Below, in pieces: positions 9,067 through 18,101 of a DNA stretch of 64,000 nt. The translations under genes and the position numbers were made by a program. The notes under the pieces were generated by a model that saw only the letters and a list, made by a program, of their open reading frames with translations, was not told where the DNA came from and did no database searches. This DNA comes from Pseudomonas monsensis (GTDB taxonomy: Bacteria > Pseudomonadota > Gammaproteobacteria > Pseudomonadales > Pseudomonadaceae): assembly GCF_014268495.2 (NCBI RefSeq), contig NZ_CP077087.1, positions 6,188,001 to 6,252,000 on the forward strand. The letters are read 5' to 3'. Position 1 is the first letter of the stretch; each line of letters opens with the position of its first letter.

Positions 9067-9657
9067 ATGATTGGATTGAACACCGCAGCGGTTTACGTGC
9101 TGCAAACCCTCGGCAGCCTGTACTTGCTGATCGTGTTGCTGCGCTTCGTCCTGCAACTGGTGCGGGCGAACTTCTACAACCCGCTGTGCCAGTTCGTGGT
9201 CAAGGCCACCCAACCGCTGCTCAAGCCACTGCGCCGGATCATCCCGAGCGTGTTCGGCCTGGACATGTCGTCGCTGGTGCTGGCGATTCTGGTGCAACTG
9301 GCACTGATGGCCCTGACCCTGCTGCTGACCTACGGCACCACCGGTAACCCGCTGCAGCTGTTTATCTGGGCGATCATCGGCGTCACCGCGCTGTTCCTGA
9401 AGATTTTCTTCTTCGCCCTGATCATCAGCGTGATCCTGTCGTGGGTCGCTCCGGGCAGCCATAACCCGGGCGCTGAACTGGTGAACCAGATCTGCGAACC
9501 GGCCCTGGCGCCGTTCCGCAAGATTCTGCCAAACCTCGGCGGTCTGGACCTGTCACCGATCTTCGCCTTCCTCGCGCTGAAGCTGATCGACATGCTGGTG
9601 ATCAACAATCTGGCGGCGATGACGATGATGCCGGAAATCCTGCGCCTGCTGATGTGA
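9067..9657 (+). CDS. yggT: YggT family integral membrane protein
   Basis: 196 residues, nearly all membrane-embedded, containing two repeats of the YggT unit. Each unit has a hydrophobic helix, an amphipathic NPLCQFVVKATQPLLKPLRRIIP-like segment (second copy NQICEPALAPFRKILP, then LGGLDLSP), and a second helix. The family occurs with yggS and proC in most proteobacteria and in plastids; proposed roles include osmotic tolerance and membrane organisation, without a defined reaction. AAGGAG precedes the ATG. Its TGA overlaps the GTG of the next gene by four bases. Confidence 0.92.
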   Translation: MIGLNTAAVYVLQTLGSLYLLIVLLRFVLQLVRANFYNPLCQFVVKATQPLLKPLRRIIPSVFGLDMSSLVLAILVQLALMALTLLLTYGTTGNPLQLFIWAIIGVTALFLKIFFFALIISVILSWVAPGSHNPGAELVNQICEPALAPFRKILPNLGGLDLSPIFAFLALKLIDMLVINNLAAMTMMPEILRLLM

Positions 9658-9950
9658 GCTGTTTTCGCTGGGACGGGGACGATTTGATCCTCGAATGTCA
9701 TCTGCAACCGGCAGCCCGCAGCGATGATTTCTGCGGGCTGCACGGGGATCGCTTGAAGATTCGCCTGACTGCACCGCCGGTCGAGGGCAAGGCCAATGCT
9801 TACCTTATGGCCTTTCTGGCCAAGGCGTTCGGGGTATCCAAGAGCCAGGTCAGCTTGCTCAGCGGCGAATTGAACCGGCAGAAACGGGTGAAGATCTGTT
9901 CGCCGAAGAAGCTGCCGGATTTGCCGGGTCTGGTTGGGCGTCCGTCTTGA
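9654..9950 (+). CDS. yggU: DUF167/YggU family protein
   Basis: 98 residues starting at a GTG that overlaps the yggT stop (GTGA). The core VKF-like DUF167 pattern is seen in LKIRLTAPPVEGKANAYLMA and FLAKAFGVSKSQVSLLSGEL, ending with the basic NRQKRVKI strand. It is a small alpha/beta fold of unknown biochemical role, commonly the last gene of the yggS cluster. The overlap indicates translational coupling to yggT. Confidence 0.88.
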   Translation: MSCFRWDGDDLILECHLQPAARSDDFCGLHGDRLKIRLTAPPVEGKANAYLMAFLAKAFGVSKSQVSLLSGELNRQKRVKICSPKKLPDLPGLVGRPS

Positions 9951-9968
9951 GTTTTGCGGCGTCTGCGC

Positions 9969-10320
9969 CCCTCACCCCAGCCCTCTCCCCTTGGAGAGGG
10001 AGCCGATTTGCGTGGTTTTCAAAACCACAGTTCAACTCGATATCCCACGTTGGCGTATCTCGAACATCCCGCCAGTCAGCCCCTCTCCCTCTGGGGGAGG
10101 AACCTGATTTGGCTGTTTTTCATGACCTGAGCTCAACTCGATAGATCAGGTCGGTGCAGCTCAAAAGAACACCTCGGTCAGCCCCCTCTCCCTCTGGGGG
10201 AGGAACCTGATTTGGCTGGTTTTCAATACCTGGGTTCGACTCGATAACTCAGGTCGGCGTCGCTCGAATGATCACCTCGGTCAGTCCCCTCTCCCCCTGG
10301 GAGAGGGTTAGGGTGAGGGC
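9969..10320. repeat. Tandem array of ~100-bp palindromic intergenic repeats
   Basis: This fills most of the 431-bp gap between yggU and metX. CCCTCTCC-type boxes recur with the same phase at 9984, 10084, 10187 and 10290 (periods 100, 103, 103). Each box is a small hairpin such as CCCTCTCCCTCTGGGGGAGG, followed by ACCTGATTTGGCTG and an internal TCAACTCGATA/GATCAGGT palindrome. The outer ends are inverted relative to each other (CCCTCACCCCAGCCCTCTCC on the left, GAGAGGGTTAGGGTGAGGGC on the right). The same family occurs as a single unit at 50725-50873. No coding potential is seen. Confidence 0.85.
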
Positions 10321-10381
10321 TGCTTGCCGCTAACCCCACCGGTCTTTAGACTTACGCCTCATTTCAACGAGAGCAGGGTCG

Positions 10382-11521
10382 ATGCCAGCTGCCTTTCCCC
10401 CCGATTCTGTTGGTCTGGTGACGCCGCAAACGGCGCACTTCAGTGAACCCCTGGCCCTGGCCTGCGGACGTTCGCTGCCCGCCTACGACCTGATCTACGA
10501 GACCTACGGCACGCTGAACGCGCAGGCGAGCAACGCCGTGCTGATCTGCCACGCCTTGTCCGGCCATCATCATGCCGCTGGCTATCACAGCCCCGACGAC
10601 CGCAAGCCCGGTTGGTGGGACAGCTGCATCGGTCCCGGCAAGCCGATCGACACCACCAAATTCTTCGTGGTCAGCCTGAACAATCTGGGTGGTTGCAACG
10701 GCTCCACCGGCCCGAGCAGCATCAACCCGGACACCGGCAAGCCGTTCGGCGCCGACTTCCCGGTGCTCACCGTGGAAGACTGGGTGCACAGCCAGGCGCG
10801 TCTGGCTGATCTGCTCGGCATCCATCAGTTCGCCGCCGTGATCGGCGGCAGCCTCGGCGGCATGCAGGCCTTGCAGTGGACCATCACCTACCCGGATCGC
10901 GTGCGGCACTGCCTGGCGATCGCCTCGGCGCCCAAACTGTCGGCGCAGAACATCGCCTTCAACGAAGTCGCGCGTCAGGCCATCCTCACTGACCCCGAGT
11001 TCCACGGCGGTTCATTCCAGGAACAAGGCGTGATCCCCAAGCGCGGGCTGATGCTGGCGCGGATGGTCGGGCACATCACCTACCTGTCCGACGACTCGAT
11101 GGGCGAGAAATTCGGCCGTGGCCTGAAGAGTGAAAAGCTCAACTACGACTTCCACAGCGTCGAGTTTCAGGTCGAAAGCTACCTGCGCTATCAGGGCGAA
11201 GAGTTCTCCGGGCGTTTCGATGCCAACACTTATCTGTTGATGACCAAGGCGCTGGACTACTTCGATCCGGCGGCGAACTTCGACGATAACCTGGCGAAAA
11301 CCTTCGAGAACGCCACAGCCAAGTTCTGCGTGATGTCGTTCACCACCGACTGGCGTTTCTCCCCTGCCCGCTCGCGGGAGCTGGTGGACGCGCTGATGGC
11401 TGCGCGCAAAGACGTCAGCTACCTGGAAATCGACGCGCCACAGGGCCACGACGCCTTCCTGATTCCGATCCCGCGTTATTTGCAGGCGTTCGGTAATTAC
11501 ATGAACCGAATTACGGTGTGA
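10382..11521 (+). CDS. metX: Homoserine O-acyltransferase MetX
   Basis: 379 residues of alpha/beta hydrolase fold. The nucleophile elbow is [28 protein letters not shown] and the C-terminal PQGHDAFL (catalytic His) are MetX signatures. It activates homoserine for methionine synthesis. Work on the MetX/MetA families assigned succinyl-CoA rather than acetyl-CoA to many Pseudomonas enzymes, so O-succinylation is likely, but donor choice cannot be proved from this reading alone. metW follows 7 bp after the stop, the classical metXW pair. No riboswitch-like structure was recognised upstream. Confidence 0.94.
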   Translation: MPAAFPPDSVGLVTPQTAHFSEPLALACGRSLPAYDLIYETYGTLNAQASNAVLICHALSGHHHAAGYHSPDDRKPGWWDSCIGPGKPIDTTKFFVVSLNNLGGCNGSTGPSSINPDTGKPFGADFPVLTVEDWVHSQARLADLLGIHQFAAVIGGSLGGMQALQWTITYPDRVRHCLAIASAPKLSAQNIAFNEVARQAILTDPEFHGGSFQEQGVIPKRGLMLARMVGHITYLSDDSMGEKFGRGLKSEKLNYDFHSVEFQVESYLRYQGEEFSGRFDANTYLLMTKALDYFDPAANFDDNLAKTFENATAKFCVMSFTTDWRFSPARSRELVDALMAARKDVSYLEIDAPQGHDAFLIPIPRYLQAFGNYMNRITV

Positions 11522-11528
11522 ACAAGCC

Positions 11529-12149
11529 ATGAGAGCTGATCTGGAAATCATCCAGGAATGGATCCCCGCCGGCAGCCGTGTGCTCGACCTCGGTTGCGGC
11601 GACGGCGAACTGCTGACCTGGCTGCGCGACAATAAGCAAGTCACCGGTTATGGCCTGGAAAACGACCCGGACAACATCGCCGAGTGCGTGGCCAAGGGCA
11701 TCAACGTCATCGAACAGGACCTGGACAAGGGCCTGGGCAACTTCGCCAGCAACAGCTTCGACATTGTGGTGATGACCCAGGCACTGCAAGCCGTGCATTA
11801 TCCCGACAGGATCCTCGACGAAATGCTCCGGGTCGGGCGCCAGTGCATCATCACCTTCCCCAACTTCGGTCACTGGCGCTGCCGCTGGTACCTGGCGAGC
11901 AAGGGCCGCATGCCGGTGTCGGAGTTCCTGCCGTACACCTGGTACAACACGCCGAACATCCACTTCTGCACCTTCGAAGACTTTGAAGAACTTTGTCGCG
12001 AACGTGATGCGAAGGTCATTGATCGGCTTGCCGTGGATCAACAGCACCGCCACGGGTGGGCCAGTAAGCTATGGCCTAATCTGTTAGGTGAGATCGGTAT
12101 CTACCGCGTCAGCAGCCCGGTGCTTGCAGATCACCGGATCGCGGTCTGA
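11529..12149 (+). CDS. metW: Methionine biosynthesis protein MetW
   Basis: 206 residues, a class I SAM-methyltransferase-like fold with motif I VLDLGCGDGELLTWL and FDIVVMTQALQAV. It ends in the MetW-typical GWASKLWPNLLGEIGIYR region. MetW is found with MetX and is required for, or boosts, homoserine acylation in several bacteria; it is not known to methylate. The start MRADLEIIQEWI matches the family and lies 7 bp after metX. Confidence 0.94.
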   Translation: MRADLEIIQEWIPAGSRVLDLGCGDGELLTWLRDNKQVTGYGLENDPDNIAECVAKGINVIEQDLDKGLGNFASNSFDIVVMTQALQAVHYPDRILDEMLRVGRQCIITFPNFGHWRCRWYLASKGRMPVSEFLPYTWYNTPNIHFCTFEDFEELCRERDAKVIDRLAVDQQHRHGWASKLWPNLLGEIGIYRVSSPVLADHRIAV

Positions 12150-12175
12150 ACCACGACATTTCGAGGAGAACGATC

Positions 12176-12610
12176 ATGGGTCGCTTGATTACTGTGCTAT
12201 TGGCCGCCTGCCTGAGTCTGTCTGCGGTGGCCGCCGATGCCATCAAGGGCGAACGCAAGGAAGTGTTCGGTGACGTCACCGTGCACTACAACACCTTCAA
12301 TTCCACCTTCCTGACACCCGACATCGCCAAAGCGGCCGAGCTGATCCGCAGCAAGAACCAGGGCGTGATCAATGTCTCGGTGATCAAGGACGGCAAACCG
12401 TTGAGCGCCAACGTCACCGGCACGGTCAAAGACCTGACCAGCCAGAGCGTACCGCTGAATTTCCGCCAGGTCACCGAACAGGGCGCGATCTACTACATCG
12501 CCCAGTACCCGGTGGAGCAGCAGGAAACCCGCACCTTTGAAATCAAGGTGCAGAACGGCGACAAGATCCACACCATCAATTTCAACCAAGAGCTTTTCCC
12601 CGGCGAATGA
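12176..12610 (+). CDS. DUF4426 exported protein
   Basis: 144 residues. The signal peptide [22 protein letters not shown] is followed by a beta-rich domain with the DUF4426 pattern ([16 protein letters not shown] and [11 protein letters not shown]), predicted to be periplasmic. GAGGAG lies upstream of the ATG. The gene is regularly placed between metW and rdgB in pseudomonads, but nothing in it suggests a role in methionine synthesis. Its stop overlaps the rdgB start. Confidence 0.85.
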   Translation: MGRLITVLLAACLSLSAVAADAIKGERKEVFGDVTVHYNTFNSTFLTPDIAKAAELIRSKNQGVINVSVIKDGKPLSANVTGTVKDLTSQSVPLNFRQVTEQGAIYYIAQYPVEQQETRTFEIKVQNGDKIHTINFNQELFPGE

Positions 12611-13203
12611 TGAACCTCAAGCAACTCGTACTGGCCAGCCATAACGCCGGCAAACTCAAGGAACTCCAGGCCATGCTCGGCGAATCGGTGCAACTGCGCT
12701 CGATCGGCGAATGGAGCAAGGTCGAGCCGGAAGAAACCGGCCTGTCGTTCGTCGAGAACGCGATCCTCAAGGCGCGCAATGCCGCGCGCATCTCCGGTTT
12801 GCCGGCGCTGGCCGATGACTCCGGCCTGGCAGTGGACTTCCTTGGCGGTGCCCCGGGCATCTACTCGGCGCGCTACGCCGACGGCAAGGGCGATGCGGCG
12901 AACAATGCCAAGCTGCTCGACGCCCTCAAAGACGTGCCGCAAGCCGAGCGCGGCGCGCAGTTCGTCTGCGTGCTGGCTCTGGTGCGCCACGCTGATGATC
13001 CGCTGCCGATCCTTTGCGAAGGCCTGTGGCACGGGCGCATCCTCACCGCCGCCAGCGGCGAGCACGGTTTTGGCTACGACCCGCTGTTCTGGGTGCCGGA
13101 ACGTGACGTGTCCAGCGCTGAACTGAGCCCGGCCGACAAGAACCAGATCAGCCACCGCGCCCGTGCAATGGATCTGCTGCGCCAGCGTCTGGGCCTGAAA
13201 TGA
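12607..13203 (+). CDS. rdgB: XTP/dITP pyrophosphatase RdgB
   Basis: 198 residues. Substrate and metal motifs of the Ham1/RdgB family are clear: [11 protein letters not shown] at the N-terminus, [24 protein letters not shown] in the middle, and [11 protein letters not shown] plus [11 protein letters not shown] near the end. It hydrolyses dITP and XTP to monophosphates and so keeps deaminated purines out of DNA. Two consecutive ATG codons are possible (12607 and 12610); either overlaps the previous stop. hemW begins four bases before the rdgB stop is complete. Confidence 0.95.
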   Translation: MMNLKQLVLASHNAGKLKELQAMLGESVQLRSIGEWSKVEPEETGLSFVENAILKARNAARISGLPALADDSGLAVDFLGGAPGIYSARYADGKGDAANNAKLLDALKDVPQAERGAQFVCVLALVRHADDPLPILCEGLWHGRILTAASGEHGFGYDPLFWVPERDVSSAELSPADKNQISHRARAMDLLRQRLGLK

Positions 13204-14405
13204 CCGACAGCCCCTCTGCGTCGTCGCTGATCATCGGCGGCGCCGCTTCTTCGCCTCGGGCGCCGCTGCCAACGCTGCCGCCCCTGGCGCTGTACATCCA
13301 CATCCCGTGGTGTGTGCGCAAATGCCCGTATTGCGATTTCAACTCGCACACCGCCAGCCCTGTGCTGCCAGAAGAGGAATACGTCGACGCGTTGCTGGCC
13401 GATCTCGATCAGGACCTGCACGCCGTTTACGGCCGTGAAATCAGCTCGATTTTCTTCGGTGGCGGCACGCCGAGCCTGTTCAGTGCCGAGGCGCTTGGGC
13501 GCTTGCTCAAAGGCGTCGAGCAACGCATTCCGTTCGCCCACGACATCGAGATCACCCTGGAAGCCAACCCCGGCACCTTCGAACAAGAGAAGTTCGTCGC
13601 GTATCGCAAGCTGGGGATCAATCGCCTGTCGATCGGCATCCAGAGCTTCCAGCAGCAGAAGCTTGAGGCCCTTGGACGCATCCACAACGGCGACGAAGCG
13701 GTGCGCGCGGCCGGGATGGCGCGGCAGGCCGGGTTCGATAACTTCAACCTCGACTTGATGCATGGCTTGCCCGATCAGTCGCTGGAAGATGCCTTGAGCG
13801 ATCTGCGCCAGGCGATCGAACTGAAACCGACGCACATCTCCTGGTATCAGCTGACACTGGAGCCGAACACCGTGTTCTGGAACCAGCCGCCGGTGCTGCC
13901 GGAAGACGATACGCTGTGGGATATCCAAGAGGCCGGACAAGCGCTGCTGGCCGAGCACGGTTACGCGCAATACGAAGTGTCAGCCTATGCCCAGCCCGGT
14001 CGCCCGGCGCGGCATAACCTCAATTACTGGAGTTTCGGCGACTTCATCGGCATTGGCGCGGGTGCGCATGGCAAGCTCAGCCACCCGGACGGACGCATCG
14101 TTCGCACCTGGAAGACGCGCCTGCCGAAGGACTATCTCAACCCGGCCAAGAGCTTCCAGGCTGGCGAGAAAGCCCTGAGCAATGACGAGATGCCGTTCGA
14201 GTTCCTGATGAATGCCTTGCGCCTGACCGCCGGCGTCGAGTCGCATCTGTACCCGGAACGCACCGGCCTGTCGCTGGACACGCTTGCCGAAGGCCGGCGC
14301 GAGGCCGAACAAAGCGGTCTGTTGCAGGTCGAACCGTCACGTCTGGCGGCTACCGAGCGCGGACAGCTGTTTCTCAACGACTTGCTGCAACAATTTCTGA
14401 CCTGA
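13200..14405 (+). CDS. hemW: Radical SAM heme chaperone HemW
   Basis: 401 residues. The radical-SAM cluster motif is Cys38-x3-Cys42-x2-Cys45 in [12 protein letters not shown]; the SAM-binding [10 protein letters not shown] and LEANPGTFE follow, and a HemN-like C-terminal domain completes it. An extra proline/alanine-rich N-terminal segment of about 28 residues precedes the core. HemW proteins were long mis-annotated as oxygen-independent coproporphyrinogen oxidase; they lack the HemN N-terminal features and bind heme for transfer to respiratory proteins. The ATG overlaps the rdgB stop by four bases. Confidence 0.93.
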   Translation: MTDSPSASSLIIGGAASSPRAPLPTLPPLALYIHIPWCVRKCPYCDFNSHTASPVLPEEEYVDALLADLDQDLHAVYGREISSIFFGGGTPSLFSAEALGRLLKGVEQRIPFAHDIEITLEANPGTFEQEKFVAYRKLGINRLSIGIQSFQQQKLEALGRIHNGDEAVRAAGMARQAGFDNFNLDLMHGLPDQSLEDALSDLRQAIELKPTHISWYQLTLEPNTVFWNQPPVLPEDDTLWDIQEAGQALLAEHGYAQYEVSAYAQPGRPARHNLNYWSFGDFIGIGAGAHGKLSHPDGRIVRTWKTRLPKDYLNPAKSFQAGEKALSNDEMPFEFLMNALRLTAGVESHLYPERTGLSLDTLAEGRREAEQSGLLQVEPSRLAATERGQLFLNDLLQQFLT

Positions 14406-14427
14406 CTTCAGTCCCAAGGGAAAACGC

Positions 14428-14751
14428 ATGGATTTGATACTCGACCTGCTCGCCACGGTGTCCCGCTGGAGCCGCAGCAACCTCTCGGAAATTGCCCTGG
14501 CCCTGGTGGGCTGCCTGCTGGTGCTGTTCGGCGCTGACTTCAAAGGCTGGGTCGAGCAACGCCTGGGCAGTATCGCCGGCGCCCTGCGCGTGCCGCTGAT
14601 GGCGCTGCTGTGCATGATCGGCAGCGGCGCCGCGCTGATCTACGCCACGCCGTGGGTGATCAAGGGTTTGAGCCAGTTCAACAACTACAGCCTGGCGCCG
14701 GTGTTGTTGGTGGTGCTGGTGTTGATTGGCGTCGTCGCTGACCGCCGCTGA
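14428..14751 (+). CDS. DUF3392 small membrane protein
   Basis: 107 residues with three predicted membrane helices: ALALVGCLLVLFGADF, MALLCMIGSGAALIYATPWVI and SLAPVLLVVLVLIGVVA. The sequence ends with a basic DRR. The DUF3392 family is restricted to gammaproteobacteria and has no known activity. It is the last gene of the metX-to-hemW stretch, 22 bp after hemW, and is followed by a REP pair. Confidence 0.85.
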   Translation: MDLILDLLATVSRWSRSNLSEIALALVGCLLVLFGADFKGWVEQRLGSIAGALRVPLMALLCMIGSGAALIYATPWVIKGLSQFNNYSLAPVLLVVLVLIGVVADRR

Positions 14752-14772
14752 ATCTAATGCACCAAAAAACAC

Positions 14773-14863
14773 TGTGGGAGCGGGCTTGCCCGCGATGAGG
14801 CAATAACACTCAACATTTTTGTCGACTGTTATGCCGCCATCGCGGGCAAGCCCGCTCCCACAG
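14773..14863. repeat. REP pair, GCGGGC variant, inverted
   Basis: TGTGGGAGCGGGCTTGCCCG at 14773 and its reverse complement ending at 14863. The stem is GCGGGC/GCCCGC rather than the GCGAGC/GCTCGC form found at most other sites. It lies between the convergent DUF3392 and trmB genes. Confidence 0.88.
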
Positions 14864-14882
14864 GTTCATCTACAGCCTGAGA

Positions 14883-15608
14883 TCAGGACAGTTTCTCGAA
14901 CTTCAGATCCCACACGCCATGCCCAAGTCGTTCGCCACGGCGTTCGAACTTGGTGATCGGGCGTTCGGCCGGGCGCGTTACGCACTTGCCGTCTTCGGCG
15001 AGGTTGCGGTAGCCCGGGGCGACGTTCATCACTTCCAGCATGTACTCGGCATACGGTTCCCAGTCGGTGGCCATGTGCAGAATGCCGCCAACCTTCAACT
15101 TGCTGCGCACCAGCTCGGCGAACGACGCCTGAACGATACGGCGCTTGTGGTGACGGCTCTTGTGCCACGGATCCGGGAAGAACAGCATCAGGCGATCGAG
15201 GCTGTTGTCGGCGATGCAACGGTTGAGCACTTCGATCGCGTCGCAATCGTAGACCCGCAGGTTGGTCAGGCCCTGGGTCAGCACGCCATTGAGCAGCGCG
15301 CCGACACCCGGACGGTGCACTTCAACACCGATGAAGTCCTGATCCGGCGCGGCCGCGGCCATTTCCAGCAGCGAGTGGCCCATGCCGAAACCGATCTCCA
15401 GCGAGCGCGGCGCCGAGCGGCCGAACACCTGGTCGTAATCCACCGGCGCATCGGCCAGCGGCAGCACGTACAGCGGCGCGCCCTGGTCCAGACCGCGCTG
15501 CTGGCCTTCGGTCATGCGCCCGGCGCGCATCACGAAACTCTTGATGCGGCGGTGTTGGCGCTCGTCGCCTTCTTCCGTCTGGATAGGCGTGTCGTTCGAT
15601 TCAGTCAT
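14883..15608 (-). CDS. trmB: tRNA (guanine46-N7)-methyltransferase
   Basis: 241 residues. SAM-binding motif [15 protein letters not shown] and the TrmB hallmark [15 protein letters not shown] are present, followed by the C-terminal [18 protein letters not shown]. It methylates G46 in the tRNA variable loop. The ATG at 15608 ([10 protein letters not shown]) is preferred over an adjacent TTG codon. It is downstream of thiG with a gap of nine bases, so thiS-thiG-trmB probably form one transcript. Confidence 0.95.
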   Translation of the reverse strand: MTESNDTPIQTEEGDERQHRRIKSFVMRAGRMTEGQQRGLDQGAPLYVLPLADAPVDYDQVFGRSAPRSLEIGFGMGHSLLEMAAAAPDQDFIGVEVHRPGVGALLNGVLTQGLTNLRVYDCDAIEVLNRCIADNSLDRLMLFFPDPWHKSRHHKRRIVQASFAELVRSKLKVGGILHMATDWEPYAEYMLEVMNVAPGYRNLAEDGKCVTRPAERPITKFERRGERLGHGVWDLKFEKLS

Positions 15609-15617
15609 CAATGGCTC

Positions 15618-16412
15618 TTACTTGATCAGACCATCCAGCGGCGAAGAGGCGCTGGCATAGAGTTTTTTCGGCATGCGGCCGGCGAGGTACGCCAGACGGC
15701 CGGCAACGATGGCGTGCTGCATGGCTTGAGCCATCATTACCGGTTGCTGGGCGTGAGCGATGGCCGAGTTCATCAGCACGGCATCACAACCCAGCTCCAT
15801 GGCGATGGTGGCGTCGGAAGCGGTACCGACACCGGCATCCACCAGCACCGGAATTTTCGCTTCTTCGAGGATGATCTGCAGGTTGTACGGGTTGCAGATC
15901 CCCAGACCGGAACCGATCAGACCGGCCAGCGGCATCACCGCGATGCAGCCGATTTCCGCCAGTTGGCGAGCGATGATCGGGTCATCACTGGTGTAAACCA
16001 TCACGTCGAAGCCTTCCTTGACCAGCGTTTCTGCGGCCTTGAGGGTTTCAATCACGTTGGGGAACAGGGTTTTCTGATCGGCCAGCACTTCCAGCTTCAC
16101 CAGGTTGTGGCCATCGAGCAGCTCACGGGCCAGGCGGCAGGTGCGCACGGCTTCGATGGCGTCGTAGCAACCGGCAGTATTCGGCAGGAAGGTGTAGCGC
16201 TCCGGCGACAGCACTTCGAGCAGGTTCGGCTCGCCTTCGATCTGGCCCAGGTTGGTGCGGCGCACAGCGAAGGTCACGATCTCGGCACCCGAGGCTTCGA
16301 TGGCCTGGCGGGTTTCTTCCATGTCACGGTACTTGCCGGTGCCGACCAGCAAACGCGACTGGTAAGTACGACCGGCCAGGACGAAAGGCTTGTCGCTACG
16401 AACGATGCTCAT
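15618..16412 (-). CDS. thiG: Thiazole synthase ThiG
   Basis: 264 residues of TIM-barrel fold with ThiG signatures: [33 protein letters not shown] near the N-terminus (read in parts), the Schiff-base lysine region [13 protein letters not shown], and [21 protein letters not shown] with [11 protein letters not shown]. It assembles the thiazole of thiamine from deoxyxylulose phosphate, dehydroglycine and sulfur from ThiS thiocarboxylate. thiS lies 60 bp upstream on the same strand. No TPP riboswitch was recognised ahead of thiS. Confidence 0.95.
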   Translation of the reverse strand: MSIVRSDKPFVLAGRTYQSRLLVGTGKYRDMEETRQAIEASGAEIVTFAVRRTNLGQIEGEPNLLEVLSPERYTFLPNTAGCYDAIEAVRTCRLARELLDGHNLVKLEVLADQKTLFPNVIETLKAAETLVKEGFDVMVYTSDDPIIARQLAEIGCIAVMPLAGLIGSGLGICNPYNLQIILEEAKIPVLVDAGVGTASDATIAMELGCDAVLMNSAIAHAQQPVMMAQAMQHAIVAGRLAYLAGRMPKKLYASASSPLDGLIK

Positions 16413-16472
16413 GGGGAGTCCTCTTTAGGGGTGAGGGTCTTGCAGAATTCTGTGCCCTTGCGAACCGGGCGA

Positions 16473-16673
16473 TTAGCCGCCGCCGATGGCGTGCACCACT
16501 TCGACGTTATCGCCGTCGTTGAGAACGGTGTCGGCATGCTGGCTGCGCGGGACGATATCCAGATTGAGTTCGACTGCCACCCGGCGACCGGTCAGGTCCA
16601 TACGGGCGATCAGGGCCGCAACGGTTTCACCGTCGGGCAGTTCAAGGGATTCGCCGTTCAACTGAATGCGCAT
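16473..16673 (-). CDS. thiS: Sulfur carrier protein ThiS
   Basis: 66 residues of ubiquitin-like fold: MRIQLNGESLELPDGETVAA, then VAVELNLDIVPRSQ, ending DNVEVVHAIGGG. The Gly-Gly terminus is where the thiocarboxylate is built for ThiG. The gene precedes thiG, as in other pseudomonads, giving a functional pair. Confidence 0.93.
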   Translation of the reverse strand: MRIQLNGESLELPDGETVAALIARMDLTGRRVAVELNLDIVPRSQHADTVLNDGDNVEVVHAIGGG

Positions 16674-16753
16674 GCGCTAGGCCGCCATCATTTTTAGGGG
16701 GTGGCATTCTAGCCCGATCATGACCTAAAGGTCAGCACCAAGCGTCAAGCGGT

Positions 16754-17125
16754 TTACTGCAGGCGCCAGGCGGCAAGTCCAAGGCACAACCAGCCGACCA
16801 GAAACGCCAGGCCGCCGAACGGCGTGATGATGCCGAGCTTGCTGATGCCGGTGGTGGTCAACACATACAGGCTGCCGGAGAACAGCAGAATGCCCACGGT
16901 GAAGGAAACGCCGGCCCAAGTGACCAGTCGGCCCTGAATCTGCGTGGCCAGCAGCGCCACACCGAACAGCGCCAGAGTGTGCACCAGTTGATAGGTGACG
17001 CCGGTATGGAAGATCGCCAGATACTCGGGTGTCAGGCGGTTTTTCAGGCCATGGGCGGCGAAGGCACCCAAGGCGACCCCGGTGAAACCGAAAAAAGCGG
17101 CCAGCATCAAAAAGCCACGCAGCAT
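16754..17125 (-). CDS. DUF423 membrane protein (YgdD-like)
   Basis: 123 residues with four membrane helices. DUF423 signatures include ALGAFAAHGLKNRLTPEYL, FHTGVTYQLVHTLAL, LLFSGSLYVL and ITPFGGLAFLVGWL. The family is a small conserved inner-membrane protein without a known reaction. It is divergent from mtgA; the ATG is 74 bp from the mtgA start, so promoters for both must lie in that interval. Confidence 0.9.
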   Translation of the reverse strand: MLRGFLMLAAFFGFTGVALGAFAAHGLKNRLTPEYLAIFHTGVTYQLVHTLALFGVALLATQIQGRLVTWAGVSFTVGILLFSGSLYVLTTTGISKLGIITPFGGLAFLVGWLCLGLAAWRLQ

Positions 17126-17199
17126 TGGGAACTCCAGTCAGACTCGATCGGCAGGGTCTGTATAATGGCCCGCTCCACGGGTTCGGCCAAGCCATCTCT

Positions 17200-17922
17200 A
17201 TGCTGCGTACAATTTTCCGTCGCCTCACGAAGGCCCTGCTCTGGTTCGCGGGTGGCAGCGTCGTGCTGGTCCTGCTGTTCCGCTTCGTGCCGCCGCCCGG
17301 CACGGCGCTGATGGTCGAGCGCAAAGTCGAATCCTGGGTCGACGGCGAACCGATCGACCTGCAACGCACGTGGAAACCGTGGGACGAGATCTCCGACGAC
17401 CTCAAAGTCGCGGTCATGGCCGGTGAAGATCAGAAGTTTCCGGAGCATTGGGGCTTTGATTTCAGTGCGATCCAGGCCGCATTGGCGCATAACGAGCTGG
17501 GTGGTTCGATTCGCGGCGCCAGCACCTTGAGCCAGCAAGTGTCGAAGAACCTGTTTCTGTGGTCGGGTCGCAGCTATTTGCGCAAAGGCCTGGAAGCCTG
17601 GTTTACCGCGCTGATCGAGGTGTTCTGGCCCAAGCAACGGATTCTTGAGGTGTACCTCAACAGCGTCGAGTGGGACGACGGGGTGTTTGGCGCTGAGGCT
17701 GCGGCCCGCCATCACTTTGGCGTAAGCGCGAAGTCGCTGACACGACAGCAGGCGAGTTATCTGGCGGCCGTTCTGCCCAACCCCCGCGTCTGGAGCGCAA
17801 GCCATCCGACGGCTTATGTGTCGCGCCGGGCCGGGTGGATTCGGCAGCAGATGAGTCAATTGGGCGGGACCAGTTATCTGCTGGGGCTTGATGATTCGCG
17901 CCGGGCGCCTTGGTCTGAATAA
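17200..17922 (+). CDS. mtgA: Monofunctional peptidoglycan glycosyltransferase MtgA
   Basis: 240 residues. One N-terminal membrane anchor (ALLWFAGGSVVLVLLFRFV) precedes a GT51 domain with the catalytic Glu in AGEDQKFPEHWGFDFSAI, the GASTLSQQVSKNLFLW motif and RILEVYLNSVEWDDGVFGAEAAARHHFG. It polymerises lipid II into glycan strands without transpeptidase activity. The start MLRTIFRRLTKALL is chosen over upstream frame-open codons; a TATAAT box at 17161-17166 fits a promoter just ahead of it, though no good -35 box is seen. Confidence 0.93.
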   Translation: MLRTIFRRLTKALLWFAGGSVVLVLLFRFVPPPGTALMVERKVESWVDGEPIDLQRTWKPWDEISDDLKVAVMAGEDQKFPEHWGFDFSAIQAALAHNELGGSIRGASTLSQQVSKNLFLWSGRSYLRKGLEAWFTALIEVFWPKQRILEVYLNSVEWDDGVFGAEAAARHHFGVSAKSLTRQQASYLAAVLPNPRVWSASHPTAYVSRRAGWIRQQMSQLGGTSYLLGLDDSRRAPWSE

Positions 17923-17936
17923 CGCTGAAGATCCCC

Positions 17937-18023
17937 TGTGGGAGCGAGCTTGCTCGCGAATACGGTGGATTCAGCAGTGGCGGTGACTGACACTCCGCTT
18001 TCGCGAGCAAGCTCGCTCCCACA
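17937..18023. repeat. REP pair, inverted
   Basis: TGTGGGAGCGAGCTTGCTCG at 17937 and TTTCGCGAGCAAGCTCGCTC with its flank ending near 18023, after the mtgA stop and before the mtgA/rpoH bidirectional terminator. Confidence 0.9.
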
Positions 18024-18048
18024 TGGGTTTTGTGTGAAGCCTGAAATG

Positions 18049-18087
18049 AAAACGCCCCGATCATCGCTGATCGGGGCGTTTTTTTGT
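18049..18087. terminator. Bidirectional Rho-independent terminator between mtgA and rpoH
   Basis: A perfect 15-bp stem (AAAACGCCCCGATCA at 18049-18063, TGATCGGGGCGTTTT at 18068-18082) with a TCGC loop. It has a T-run on the plus strand and an A-run at the other side, so it can stop transcripts from both convergent genes. Confidence 0.93.
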
Positions 18088-18101
18088 TGCCTGAGCGCCG
18101 G

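Noticed and set aside
9969..10320. Array first looked like a possible CRISPR locus
   Set aside because: Units are ~100 bp palindromic blocks with similar, not unique, intervals and there are no cas genes.
10321..10381. SAM-type riboswitch ahead of metX
   Set aside because: The 61 bases between the repeat array and the metX start show no multi-stem fold resembling a known SAM riboswitch.
14919..16697. Long open frame of about 590 codons antisense to trmB-thiG-thiS
   Set aside because: It mirrors three well-conserved genes in a GC-rich genome, is rich in His/Arg/Gln with no known motif, and has no ribosome binding site.
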